The notes beneath the pieces are model-generated. The model was not told the DNA's origin. It worked only from the letters and a program-made list of their open reading frames with translations, and did not search any database. Of a DNA stretch of 64,000 nt, positions 11,589-22,300 are shown one piece after another. Position 1 is the first letter of the stretch; each line of letters begins with the position of its first letter. Location: positions 124,001 through 188,000 of the forward strand of contig WWBZ02000013.1 of NCBI GenBank assembly GCA_011503125.2, written 5' to 3'. This DNA comes from Botryosphaeria dothidea (taxonomy: Eukaryota; Ascomycota; Dothideomycetes; Botryosphaeriales; Botryosphaeriaceae). Both the position numbers and the translations under genes were made by a program.

Positions 11589-11735
11589 TGTTAATTATTG
11601 ATAAACAACGATGATCTATTGATGATTGGCATGAGGAGGAAGGGCGTAGGTAGCCTACCCTCCTTATATACGTAAGTGAGTAACTAAGCTATCTGGTGTT
11701 GCAAAAGCAATATGCAAAACACGTGATTTCCTACA
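11589..11735 (-). repeat. 5' LTR of copia element D (147 bp)
   Basis: Begins TGTTAATT and ends TTTCCTACA, where the homologous solo LTR at 51497-51645 reads TTTCCAACA in this orientation. The two share the GGCATGAGGAGGAAGG box, the TATATACG box, and the run ATATGCAAAACACGTGATTT apart from small differences. It is the closest relative of the solo LTR inside the gene cluster. Confidence 0.85.
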
Positions 11736-13851
11736 ATTTATCTGCCGCGGGCGCTAGGCTAGCTATTCTAGTATAAATACTATAGCTCGTAATTCCGCCA
11801 TTACTACTATTATATTTTAGCTCCGTTCTACTGTTTCTTACCTGATTACCGTAAAGCCTTTAATTCTAGTCTAGCGTACTACTACCGCGCCATAGAGCCC
11901 GTGCCTGCTTGACCTATCGGTAAAGATAGTATCCGCGGTCGGTAGAGTCTGCATCTTAGCTGTCGCACTAACCCGGTTAGTAATAACGATATTAGGCTAG
12001 ATATCGCGCTCCCACGGTGGGAGGGTCTATAGTATAATAGTCTCTATAGGAGCTATCCTTTCTAGAGTAATAATACTTCCGTAATAGTCCTAAGTCTTTC
12101 TTAGTAGGGAGGGATATACCTCTCCCTACTTAGGAAAACGCTTAACGTAGTCTACTACTAGGTTATCTGCTAGTAGCGTGTATAGCCTTACTAGATGCTT
12201 CGATACTTTTGCGCGTAACCGAAGATCTACTAGTATTAGGCACGCCTCCCCTTCGGCGGTAAGGAGGGCGACTATACGGAAGGCGCCTATAATCGCCTGT
12301 GCTCCTAGTCGCTGGACTCTTTCTAGGTGCCGTACTAGCTTTCCTACTCCTAGTCGCCCTATATCACGGTCGCACGAAACTAAGTTTAAGTGGATATCGA
12401 TTAACGAAGATTCTAGAGTAAAGAAGAAAGAAGAAAGAAGAAAAGAAAGAAAGCTATCTTTTATCGCTGTTTAGGAAAGCTTTGACCAAGTAGATAAAAG
12501 ATTATTCGCATCCGGCCAGTCGAAAGTATAAGTTGATCCTAACCTTACTCCGGATCGTGACACCCTGGACCGTACCACGTTAACGCCGCGTAGTCGGTTA
12601 TTGGGGTAACCGTCGCCTAGTATAGTTGTCTTATTCCTCTTGGGCTAACACCTTTAAGTCTCTTAATCGCCAGGTATTGCGTAATCGCCTTGCTCGTAAC
12701 CTTAGTAATATGAGGTACTATAGTAAGCTAGTTGTCGAGTAGGACCCCAAGGACTTTTACTTGTTTACTATCCGGTATCTATATACCCTAGAATACTAAC
12801 GGCGCCTCTAGTAAATCCCTTCGTCTACTAAGCCGTATAAAGTAGATTAACTTCGTCTTTTCTACTTCGAACGTTGCTCCGCTCTCTACGGCCTAGTTTT
12901 CAGCCTTTGGAATTACTTTCTGTTATAGTCTCTAGACGTTATAGCTAACGGTTAGGCTAGTAACCCACGCTGTAAAGTCGTTAACGAAGCCTAGAGACCC
13001 GCCCTTCTGGCTGATTTAGGCCTCTACGAGGTCTATATTATATAGAATATAGAGGATAGGTAATAGGGGCGAGCCTTGAGGTAGGCCCGCGTGCTTTACC
13101 TCTACTATAGGCGAGGAGAAACCACCGACCGTAATATACTGTCAGACTAGAAAATTATGTGACATTCCGGCGGATCCGGCCGCTAGTGTAGCATAAGAGG
13201 GGCTCCCCCTACTACCCTCTATAGATAGCCAGCGACTGCATAATTAATCACTTTTCTCAAAGTTCGATATATACGCTCTTCTCTCGCTATAGAAGCTCTC
13301 TACCCATCTTACGATAGCGAGGGGTATCCTCCTTGTCTAGAGTCTTCGGCATAGAACCTCTTTATAGACTCCGTTGTACGCTCCTTGGACATTAAAGGTA
13401 ACGAGGGAAAGAACCTATTGTCTTCTCTACGCCTAAAAGACTTTCTCTATTAGGACGTTTAGTACCTGCTCGCAGGACCTTTGCCGTCGGGCCCCGAAGT
13501 GGTTAGCAGGGAGCAGTCCGTTGGATTCGGCTAGATATGATAATCTGTTTGCTATGACCGCTTCTAGGCCTTTGCTAATAGTTAGTAGCAGTAAAATCGG
13601 TCTATAGGCCTTCGGGGCTGTATAGTCCGGTTTCCCTAGCTTTCTTAGCGTGACGATCTTAGCTATTCGCTATACTCTTAGTAGGTGGCCTAGCCGTAGT
13701 AATGCCTGGTATAGGCAGCTAACGTGCCGCCCTACTACCGGCTAGAGCTCTCTCTATACTCTAAATATAAGGCCATCCGCCTCGGGCGCCTTTCGTGGGT
13801 TAGCTGTGAAGATTACTCTTTTAACCTCGTCCTCGGTTAAAGGTACCATAA

Positions 13852-14139
13852 TGTCAACCAGAATCCCCTTATTTCTCACGCAGTACTTCGTATTCAGTTT
13901 AGTGTCAAACTCCAATTACCTTCGCTTTCTTTGCCGCGATCAGTTGCCGAGCTCTCTTTGCTTTTCCTTATACACCAAGGCGAAACTCTCACTCAAACGC
14001 CTTCCCAAACACTACACACGCAATCTACCCCTTTGCTTTATCACGTTACTTCTTAAGAATCATGTATTTAAGAACCTACTTTAGCTGCTCATTCTAAGAA
14101 TCAGCAGTGTACAATTCAATCGCTTTGCACTGTTCAACA
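13852..14139. repeat. Solo LTR (288 bp) with CATAA target duplication, inside LINE T4
   Basis: Bounded by TGTCAACC at 13852 and TTCAACA at 14139, with identical 5-bp flanks CATAA (13847-13851 and 14140-14144). It contains ATGTATTTAAG, a promoter-like box, about 85 bp before its right end. It has no internal retroelement sequence, so it is a solo LTR left by recombination. It splits the LINE reverse transcriptase and is younger than that LINE. Confidence 0.85.
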
Positions 14140-15832
14140 CATAACGACTAGCTCCGGCTGTATAGCCTAGTTGGCCCTCCGTTCCCTGTTGGGCCTGCCG
14201 CCCACATGATTCGGTAGCGCGGCCTAGCTGGCCACTGTTAGATATCTGCTGCTATGACGATCGGTTTTACCGATCGTTGTTTGTGCCTTTTGGCCAATTA
14301 GAGCAAGTAGTTGGTCGCTGGCCGGTTGGCCGACTGTAGCAGCCAGTCGTCCCAACATTCCCTTAGTGTCGCTTATAGTGGGAAAAAGGTTTCTATTAGC
14401 ATCTCGGCTTTTTCTTCGTCCGTACTAGCGGCCTTATCGTCCTTTACGAGCGTTAGGACCTTAGTAAACGACTATTCTATTTTAGTAAGAGCGTTTACCC
14501 TCTATACGTTCCCTAGGTCCGAGATAAATTCACGCTAATGCGCAGCTTTCTGTGCACGGAGCTCCTAAAAGTATTAACGTCTAGCCTCTCGTAGCTGCTC
14601 GTATACCTCGTATACCGGGTGTCCCTGTCTCCGTAGCGCCGTGTAGTGATTTCTTAATAACGAGACTATCCTCCGTAGGATTAATAGCCGCTCCGTCTAC
14701 TACCTTTTTATATATAGAGATGGTCGAGCTCTAGGTACCCGATACTAGATGGCTCCTTAAATGTGCTATAGTAAGGCCTCGGCTTCCCCCTCTAGCGAGG
14801 CGGCGTCTAGGTACTACGCTAGTAGTAGCAGCGTCTCTTCTAACTCTTTTCTTATAGCTCTCTAGTCCGCCTTCTTAAAAAGTAACCGTCTATCTTACGA
14901 GGGGTTTCTATATACCTCGAGGTCGAACTCCGTCTCTATGGCCCGGTGGTCGGACCCGTGGTCTATTAGGTAGACTTGGCACTTGACCTTCCGGTTCGCA
15001 AGTAGCTCGGTCGCTAGTATTACGTCGATGGTAGATCTAGAGTTACCGTCGTAGTGCTCCCATATAATAGTCCCCGGTTCGAGTAGGGTTTGCAGCTCCC
15101 GACGTTAAATAAGGTTAAGTAGCTCCTTAGCTTCTCCTTGTCTTAGATCTATAGCTACCTAATCTCCTCCCTAGAGCTAGTCGCGGCGATTAACGTCGCC
15201 AGCTACTATAACTTATAAGGCCTCTCTCTCTATCTTCTTTACTTGTTCGATTGTCTCTTTAAGGATCTAGAGACGCTCCTTTAGTTGGTCTTCGTGATCT
15301 TATACCGTCTTCCCACCCCGGGGGATGTAGACGGAAAAAATTAGAACCGGAACCCCTTGGCTATAAATAAGGACTGCCGCTATATCAGATGATTAGATTA
15401 GAATAGACTATCCCTAGGTGTTTTTATTTAGCTAGAGCATCGCCCGAAAGCTATGCCTAACGTGTCTATCCTTTTATTGTACTATTAGAGTTATTACTTC
15501 CTACTAATAGTAAGAAGTAACCCTCGCTTTACTCTCGCCCGAAAGCGTAAATATGTACGACTCTATAACTACTAGAACGTCGAACCGTGCCGTATCGGTA
15601 TCGTTAAGGAGACTCTACTAGGTCTCCTTCTGTTTTCCGACGTTCAGCTAGAGGATCCGTAGTGGCTCCTCTAGCATGTAGTTACGGGGGCGTCTTCCAT
15701 CGCTACGTCCCTCCTTTACTAGATAGACCTCCTTATATTTCTTGGATGGAAAGGGCAGCTCCGGTCGAAGATCGTGTAAGCATCGCCGCAGGCTGGGCAT
15801 TTTGGGTTGTCCCTATTGTTACATTCGCGGGT

Positions 15833-16201
15833 CTAGTGGGGCCCGGCGCAGATACCGTATGCCGCCCTCCTTATGCAGCGGCTCTGCTTATATCCATACG
15901 TGTTGCAGTTAAAATAAGGCCCCTTTAGCTCGCCCTTCTTAAACTTAGAGCAAGAGGCCGCTAATGCGCCAAATAAGACCGTACGGTTCTGCAGAAGGTG
16001 CTCTACCGCCTCCTTCCTTGTAAGCCAGATTACCAGTGACCCTACCGGCTTTCTAGATTTTGCCTTACTTAGCCACGATATCTTTATTCTAGTATAGTCG
16101 ATTTCCGCTGTGCTATTATCCCGCTTAAATTCTTCGAGCACTTCCTGCCGAAGGGTCCTCCCGTCTTTAACGCTGTAGTCCATTACCATTTGCTTGGCCA
16201 C
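15833..16201 (-). pseudogene. LINE T4 ORF1 fragment with CCHC zinc knuckle
   Basis: A 122-codon open piece encoding K-I-S-W-L-S-K and V-G-S-L-V-I-W-L-T, followed by Y-F-N-C-N-T-Y-G-Y-K-Q-S-R-C and A-Y-G-I-C-A-G-P-H. These are degraded CCHC knuckles in which the metal-binding H of the first reads Y and a C of the next reads Y, both single-base transitions expected from RIP. Comparable to the ORF1 nucleic-acid-binding proteins of Tad elements. Confidence 0.7.
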
Positions 16202-16800
16202 CCCATCACACTTAAGTGGGAACCATATCTCTCCCCTTATTCGAGCCCCAAGTATAGCTATATATAGCTACTAAGGGTGCCTCCTTGCTGTAGATGCTTC
16301 GGTCTCGTTCCTAAAGACGACGTCGAAACGTTCTCTAGGTAGGATCCTTATGAATCTTATGCCCGTCTCTTGTGTGGTTTCCACGCTCTTTAGTACCTCC
16401 TTAAGGGTCTTTTTTATCTTATTAGCGTCGCTTTTCTTTTTCTTCGTCCTCGTAGCATCTATAGTAATTGCCTATTTCTCCTCGTTTGCTGGACGGGGTC
16501 CCGCGGCCTGAGCGGGCTTCCGGATTCTGACGCTGGGTTGGAGCGGGGTGTTAGCGTTGCCAGCCACTACGGCGCTGTAGGTGGGCTTCTTCGCTAAATT
16601 CCCGAGCTCTGTAATAGACTCTCCGATCTTTCTTGCTACTTCTCTGATGGAATTTGCGCTTGATCGGTCGGAATCGATGAATGAATGACTTGATTGCTTG
16701 ATTGCTGAGGCGCTCGTGGTGTTGCTCCCAAGACGTCTCAGAATGAATGACTAAGCTAATATGCTATCCAATAACAGATAACGGAGGTGATTGAGCTCAT

Positions 16801-16943
16801 TTTCCATCAGATAGCATGCCCAGAGAGAGAGGAGGGGTTTTTACCAGGCGAAAAGGTTTTCCCCCTCGTATAAAATAACTACAGATAGCCAGCCCCGCAT
16901 GGACCCGTAAGGGAGCTATATCGGGAAGAAATAAATTCATCTA
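16801..16943 (+). mobile_element. 5'-truncated 3' end of a family T LINE
   Basis: About 140 bp match the 3' untranslated end of LINE T1 (8100-8243): the AGAGAGAGGAGGGG stretch, AGGCGAAAAGGTTTTCCCCC, and the final AAATAAATTCATCTATCTATA tail. Everything upstream is missing, as is usual for aborted LINE reverse transcription. No clear target duplication was seen. Confidence 0.8.
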
Positions 16944-17224
16944 TCTATAGAAATTAGGCAAGGAAACAGCTACGCTTGTGTAATATTAGATTTAAAAGAC
17001 CTTACAAGTTGCTTAAGTGGCCATAGAGTATATCTAGCACGGTTCCGTAACAATTTCTACCCAAATACGCCTATAAAGTTGCTGCAAATCCGAAGTACCT
17101 CGGGCTTTTTTCGGGACACAGGGTTTTTCGTCACACCGGGGGGGAGGTTAGCGCTTCTTTTAGAATTTTTCTTGCCACTAAGTAATCCTTACACTCTAGG
17201 ACTAAGTATTTTAGAGTTTGTTCT
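16944..17224. other. Non-coding stretch, no feature recognised
   Basis: Between the LINE fragment and the solo LTR I see no convincing frame on either strand and no repeat shared with the rest of the window. A G-rich run (GGGGGGG) lies near 17141-17147. Confidence 0.4.
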
Positions 17225-17377
17225 TGTTACGACGGACCGTCTGTGTTGGGTTTCAGTCGGTGTGTAAGACCATTCGGCCAACCTCCCGTCGACTCTTAGT
17301 CGACAAAAGGTTCAGCAATAATCAGCCTGGTGGCTGATCGCGCCCCAACAACTCTATATACAGGTAGGTTCGTAACA
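17225..17377. repeat. Solo LTR (153 bp) with GTTCT target duplication
   Basis: Starts TGTTACGACGG and ends TTCGTAACA, with identical 5-bp flanks GTTCT (17220-17224 and 17378-17382). A second copy of equal length lies reversed at 33474-33626. There is no adjacent retroelement coding sequence. It contains GTCGACTCTTAGTCGAC, a near-perfect palindrome. Confidence 0.9.
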
Positions 17378-18185
17378 GTTCTCCCCCGTAGCTATATCGG
17401 ATATTAGAGCTTCTATTAATCCGATATATATTATAATGGCTTGCATCCGGTGCACTCGCGGAAATGCAGTGGCATTACTATCTACGAGAAGACTAAGCTA
17501 AAGAGAAAAGAAAGAAAGGTTTAAGCAAGATAGCGCTGCTTATATATCTCTCCAGAGTTCCTTTTACTGGTAGCGAGTTGCAGGGTTTTCTTGTTGAGCT
17601 TTAGGGTCCTCTCGACCCAAGGTCTTGCCGTAGGATCCATCCAAGGCACCTTTAGGGTTCAAACCGTAACAACAGCTAGTTATATCTATCTATCTATCTA
17701 CATATATAGAGTAATTAGTATAATTAGTATTGATATATAGTACTAATCAGGGGTCTAAGCTTTCTTAAGCGGAGGGGGGGCGGTATTCTGGCGCAGCGAC
17801 GCCGGTGGGGCTTCTGCCGAATAGGTCACGTGGGCGGCCAGCGGAGGTAGGTTCTGATGTCCCGCTTGCCTGGGTGACTGTGCCGTAACACATACGGCGT
17901 ATGTACTCCGGGGATCTGGTGTCGTGTTTGCATCAACCTACCTCCGCAGTTGAGGACTGGGGTGGGGAACCCGAGCTTCTGTCTGTCTGCTGAGCTTCGA
18001 ATATCCACGATCAAGTACTTCATCAGCGCTTCTGAAAGTGCATCTCTTGGGTAATTTTGAATTAAGCTGGTAAGCTACTCACAGAGAGACCTAGGACTCT
18101 AATCTTCCGGTAGGCGGAGCGTTAATGGATCGTCTTTCATTCGCGGGGACGCTGAGACTTGGCGAGCGTATGGTACTTTCTGAGC
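17378..18185. other. Non-coding stretch between solo LTR and hypothetical ORF
   Basis: No gene is supported. There is an (ATCT)n microsatellite at about 17684-17699 that could be the tail of another decayed LINE, then AT-rich sequence to about 17750. From there composition becomes GC-richer, towards the level of the following gene. Short frames at 17826-18023 look like chance. Confidence 0.4.
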
Positions 18186-18518
18186 TTATAAGTAATGAGA
18201 TGATGATAGCTGGGGTAGCCCTTTGCAACGAGACAGTACGAATGCCGAGCTTTCGAGCCGATCGGCTGGTATATCGACTTTTTGGGCCTGACTGTAGATG
18301 TCCGTCATACCCGAGACCTTAACTCGCAAGAATCCTGGAGCGAAATCGCGCTCGCTAATCTCGCCGCTTGCCTTGAGCGAGGTAAATGTCGATACTAAGT
18401 CTGGAACTTTGTTCATGTCCAAGTTGATCACGCTGTCCGTAGAAGATACTTGTATATAGCGGTAATCGAGTTCCGATGGCGGCACAATTATTGCGTCCCT
18501 TTTCTTTTTGCTGCTCAT
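18186..18518 (-). CDS. Small hypothetical protein or exon (110 codons)
   Basis: I do not recognise this protein. The ATG at 18518 follows a TAG and starts MSSKKKRDAIIV; the frame ends at TAA near 18186. Composition looks protein-like (mixed polarity, D-M-N-K-V-P-D-L-V, S-G-E-I-S-E-R-D-F-A-P-G-F), with no signal peptide or membrane segment. It may be the last exon of a longer, possibly decayed gene, because minus-strand frames at about 18840-18935 also look coding-like (T-I-R-E-T-W-P-V-N-I-R-A-F-E-S-E-N-E) but do not join cleanly. It is divergent from the HET-NACHT gene. Confidence 0.35.
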   Translation of the reverse strand: MSSKKKRDAIIVPPSELDYRYIQVSSTDSVINLDMNKVPDLVSTFTSLKASGEISERDFAPGFLRVKVSGMTDIYSQAQKVDIPADRLESSAFVLSRCKGLPQLSSSHYL

Positions 18519-19352
18519 GTGGTCCTTGCGTAGCTGATAACTAGTCAGCTGCAGGATGCTCTCCGCCAGACGAATGATGGCTTTTGCAGAGCAGATGGCC
18601 TACTTCCAGCATCGCGCATCACTCCGTAAGAGCGAAAAATGTCCCCTCGCCATCGAATTTAGGTAAAGAGCCTCGAAATCGTGCAGCCATAGCTGGCACG
18701 TCATCAGCTACATTCTATAATATATCCGTGTGACTACTCACTCTGACGCGCTCCGCATGCTTCGAATAGCATCCCCCATCCTGTATAGAAGAAAGAGACC
18801 GCATATTACTTGGTAAACGGGTTAGGGGCTTAATGCTGATGATGGTGGCAATGCGGAAGTGGTCGCGTCCCTCGTTTTCGCTCTCGAAAGCACGGATGTT
18901 CACCGGCCACGTTTCACGAATCGTTGTACACACCTTCGCTTACGATTCGCGCTCCAGGTGTGTCAAAGCCCAGCACGTGACTACGCAAACCTTTTTGCAG
19001 TGCTCCCAACCCTAGGAACACTCATAGCATGATGAAGATCACCGCAGGAAGAAGACAAAATAGTTTATGGAGGTTGCTAGCCCAGCGGAAAGACCGTAGC
19101 GCCACGAGACGTGTATGTAGAAGTAGAGACTGGGCCGGACACCCCCGCCTCGCTCAGGCTCAAATGGGCTTAGCGGGCGCAGACGTGTCAGCCGCATAGC
19201 TGCCTTCCGCACCTAGGACGGTCTATGAATCCACCATCATCATCATCTTCTTCTTCTTCTCCAGTACAGCTCTTTGATCACTCGATCCGCACACGTCTCC
19301 TCTAACTCCTCAACAATATCTATTTCTAGTTCCATCCGACAGTCCCATCTCG
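18519..19352. other. Upstream region of the HET-NACHT-ankyrin gene
   Basis: No complete gene is supported. A pyrimidine-rich stretch (CATCATCATCATC then TTCTTCTTCTTC) lies at about 19231-19262, roughly 95 bp before the ATG, as is common in fungal promoters. The left part holds coding-like minus-strand fragments discussed with the ORF at 18186-18518. Confidence 0.4.
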
Positions 19353-22300
19353 ATGCGTCTTTTGCAGCCTGACGGCAATGGCGATTTCAGCCTTGTTGAG
19401 CGCCTAGGCAACAACATTCCGCCCTACGCGATTCTATCGCATACATGGGGGTTAGATAATGACGAGGTTACCTTCCAAGATGTTATGAGCGATAGAGGTA
19501 GAAGTAAGCCTGGCTACGGCAAGGTTCGCTTCTGTGGGGAGCAAGCAGTAAGAGATGGCCTCCAATATTTCTGGATAGACACTTGCTGCATCGACAAGTC
19601 AAGCAGCGCAGAGCTATCCGAAGCAATCAACTCGATGTTTCGCTGGTACCAAAATGCGGAGAGATGCTACGTGTATCTATCTGACGTTTCACGCGGTCCC
19701 TCCGATGGTGATGACGAGGGCTCAAAGAGATGGAAGCTGGGCTTCAGGAAAAGCAGATGGTTCACGCGAGGGTGGACCCTTCAAGAGCTTGTCGCGCCAG
19801 CATCAGTCGAGTTCTTCTCTAGAGAGGGAACATTCCTCGGCAACAAAAGGTCAATGGAGCAAACTATCCACGAAACGACAGGAATCGCCATCGACGCTCT
19901 CCAAGGAGACCCACTATCCCAGTTCAGTGTGGGCGAGAGGTTCATATGGGCAGAAGGTCGAACAACAAAACGCGAAGAGGACGCAGTATATTGTCTGCTA
20001 GGCATGTTTGACATTCAAATGCCGCTGTTGTACGGGGAGGGGCGGGAGAAAGCACAGAAACGGCTTCAGAAGGAGATCAGGGAGTCTTTCGGCGGCAGAG
20101 CTCTGTCGCTAAGTGAAGAACAGAAACAAACACTCCTGGACTCGTTGAGGTTTGACCAGATCGATGCGCGCCAGATGACTCTCAAAAACGCGCATGCCAA
20201 AACGTGTAAATGGTTATTACACAAGTCCGAGTACCATGACTGGCTTAACGCGACTAAGCTGAGCGAACACCACGGGTTTTTATGGATCAAGGGGAAACCA
20301 GGTACAGGAAAATCTACGTTGATGAAATTCGCTCTTGCCCACGCCCGGAAGACGATGAAAGATAGGATTGTTATCTCGTTCTTCTTCAACGTCCGAGGCG
20401 AGGATATCGAGAAATCAACGATCGGAACGTATAGGTCGCTGCTATTACAACTTCTCGAACGGCTTCCCGCTCTCCAGAGTGTCTTTGACTTGCTCGGTCT
20501 CTCAACGTCGAGCACAAGCACAGATCATCGATGGAGCACTGAATCACTCAAGATGCTGCTAGAGCATACGATACAGAGTCTAGGAGAGTCTCAGGTCGTC
20601 TGTTTCATCGATGCTCTAAACGAATGCGAAGAGACGCAGATACGCGATATGATATCATTCTTTGAACGCGTTGGAGAGCTCGCTGCATCATCCGGAATAA
20701 GTTTCCAAGTATGTTTTTCGAGCAGACACTACCCCTATATCACAATCCGGAAGGGGCTGGATCTGGTGCTAGAAGGCCAAGAAGGACATACGCAGGACAT
20801 CACCAACTACCTCGAGACTGAGTTGAAGATTGGGAAGAGCAATATCGCGCAGCAGATCCGAGGCAAAATTCAGGAAAAGGCCTCGGGGGTCTTCATGTGG
20901 GTCGTTCTCGTCGTAGAGATTCTGAACAGAGAACACGACCGCGGCCGGATGCACGCACTTCGAAGGAGGCTGCAGGAGATCCCTAGCGATCTGCACGAAC
21001 TGTTTCGCGATATATTGACACGCGACTCGCACCACAGAGACGAGCTATTGCTGTGTATACAGTGGGTGCTTTTTGCCAAGCAGCCGCTAGGCCCCGAACA
21101 GTTGTACTTTGCTATACTTTCCGGAGTCGAAGCAGACGAATTATCTATATGGAATCCCAGCGAGATCACGAGAGATGTGATAAAGAGATTCATCATCGAC
21201 TCGTCTAAAGGGTTGGTCGAGATCACGACAGCCAAGCTTCAGAAAGTCCAATTCATTCACGAGTCAGTACGGGACTTTCTTCTAAAAGAAGACGGCCTCA
21301 GCAACATTTGGCCCAATCTTAGGGGTAATCTTCAGGGTCGGAGCCATGAGAGGCTAAAGCAATGCTGCCTTAACTACATGAGCGTGGATATTCTTACTTC
21401 ATTAGATGTCCCCGACCTCCTTCCTAAAGCTTCATCGCAGCAAGCCGCAGACTTTCGCAAGTCAGTTTCTGAAGCATTTCCTTTCCTCGAGTATGCTGTG
21501 CAAAACGTGCTGTATCATGCAAACGTAGCAGAAGGAAGCGGCATCACACAAGCGCACTTACTCTCTAGCTTCCAGCTCTCTCTCTGGATTAAGCTTAGCA
21601 ATCTTCTTGAAAGACATGAGGTACGCAGGTACTCAGAAGATGTAAGTCTTCTATACTTACTAGGCGAGCAAAACATGCCAAACCTTATTAGAGTTCATCC
21701 ATCCGCCGCTTCCTGCCTCGAAGTGGAGAATGAGCGCTATGGATGTCCCCTTTTCGCAGCCATGGCAACTAGGAGCAAGGAAGCTGTCAAGATGTTCCTA
21801 AAAAGCCTTGCGATGGACCAATCTCCCATAAAGGAACCTGATCCAGTGAACGGCAATGACTTTGATGAGGAATGGAGCCAAAAGAGTATTGGACGTGACT
21901 TCAAATTCTCAAAAAACAGGAGTCTACTTTCGTACTTAGCAGAGTTTGGGTTTAAGAATGCGGTGTCTTTTCTAGTAAAGACAAGCGAAGTCAACGTAGA
22001 CCTAAAAGACAATAGCGGACAGACGCCGCTTTATTGGGCGGCAGAGAACGGACACGAAGCAGTAGCTAAGCTGCTGCTTGAGACAGGCAGGGCCGACGTC
22101 AACGCCGAGGGTGGAAGGTACGGCAACGCTCTCCAGGCTGCTTCATCCGAAGGACATGTTCAGGTGGTTCAGATACTCCTCGACAATGGCGCCGACGTCA
22201 ACGCCCAGGGCGGACACTACGGCAACGCTCTCCAGGCTGCTTCATCCGGAGGACACGAGAAGGTAGTTCAGATGCTCCTCGATAAGGGTGCCGACGTCAA

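Larger units (their letters stand above)
8837..11735 (-). mobile_element. Copia element D: gag, protease and integrase with 5' LTR; 3' half missing
   Basis: Right to left: 5' LTR (11589-11735), primer-binding site (11576-11588), gag (about 10380-11300), protease and pre-integrase (9847-10400, with L-S-W/I-x-D-T-G-T-T-H-H-V-C degraded in part), integrase core (9208-9800, with A-P-Y-T-P-A-Q-N-G-Y-A-E-R) and integrase C-terminus (8837-9110, R-V-Y-G-C-K-A-Y, L-V-G-Y). RT and RNase H are absent. The longest intact piece is the gag segment at 10537-11025. Fewer stops than in element A suggest lighter RIP damage. Confidence 0.8.
11736..16800 (-). mobile_element. LINE T4: second Tad-like family, minus strand, RIP-damaged, carrying a solo LTR
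   Basis: Minus-strand order: ORF1 (about 15830-16700) with a zinc knuckle, ORF2 endonuclease (about 14340-15660), reverse transcriptase (about 12560-14340, split by the LTR at 13852-14139) and RNase H (about 11760-12400). The RT shows Q-G-S-P-L-S-P-I-L-Y around 13050 and F-V-N-D-F-T-A-W-V near 12965. It differs from family T1 in sequence and in having RNase H. I could not find its target duplication. Frames are broken throughout. Confidence 0.75.
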
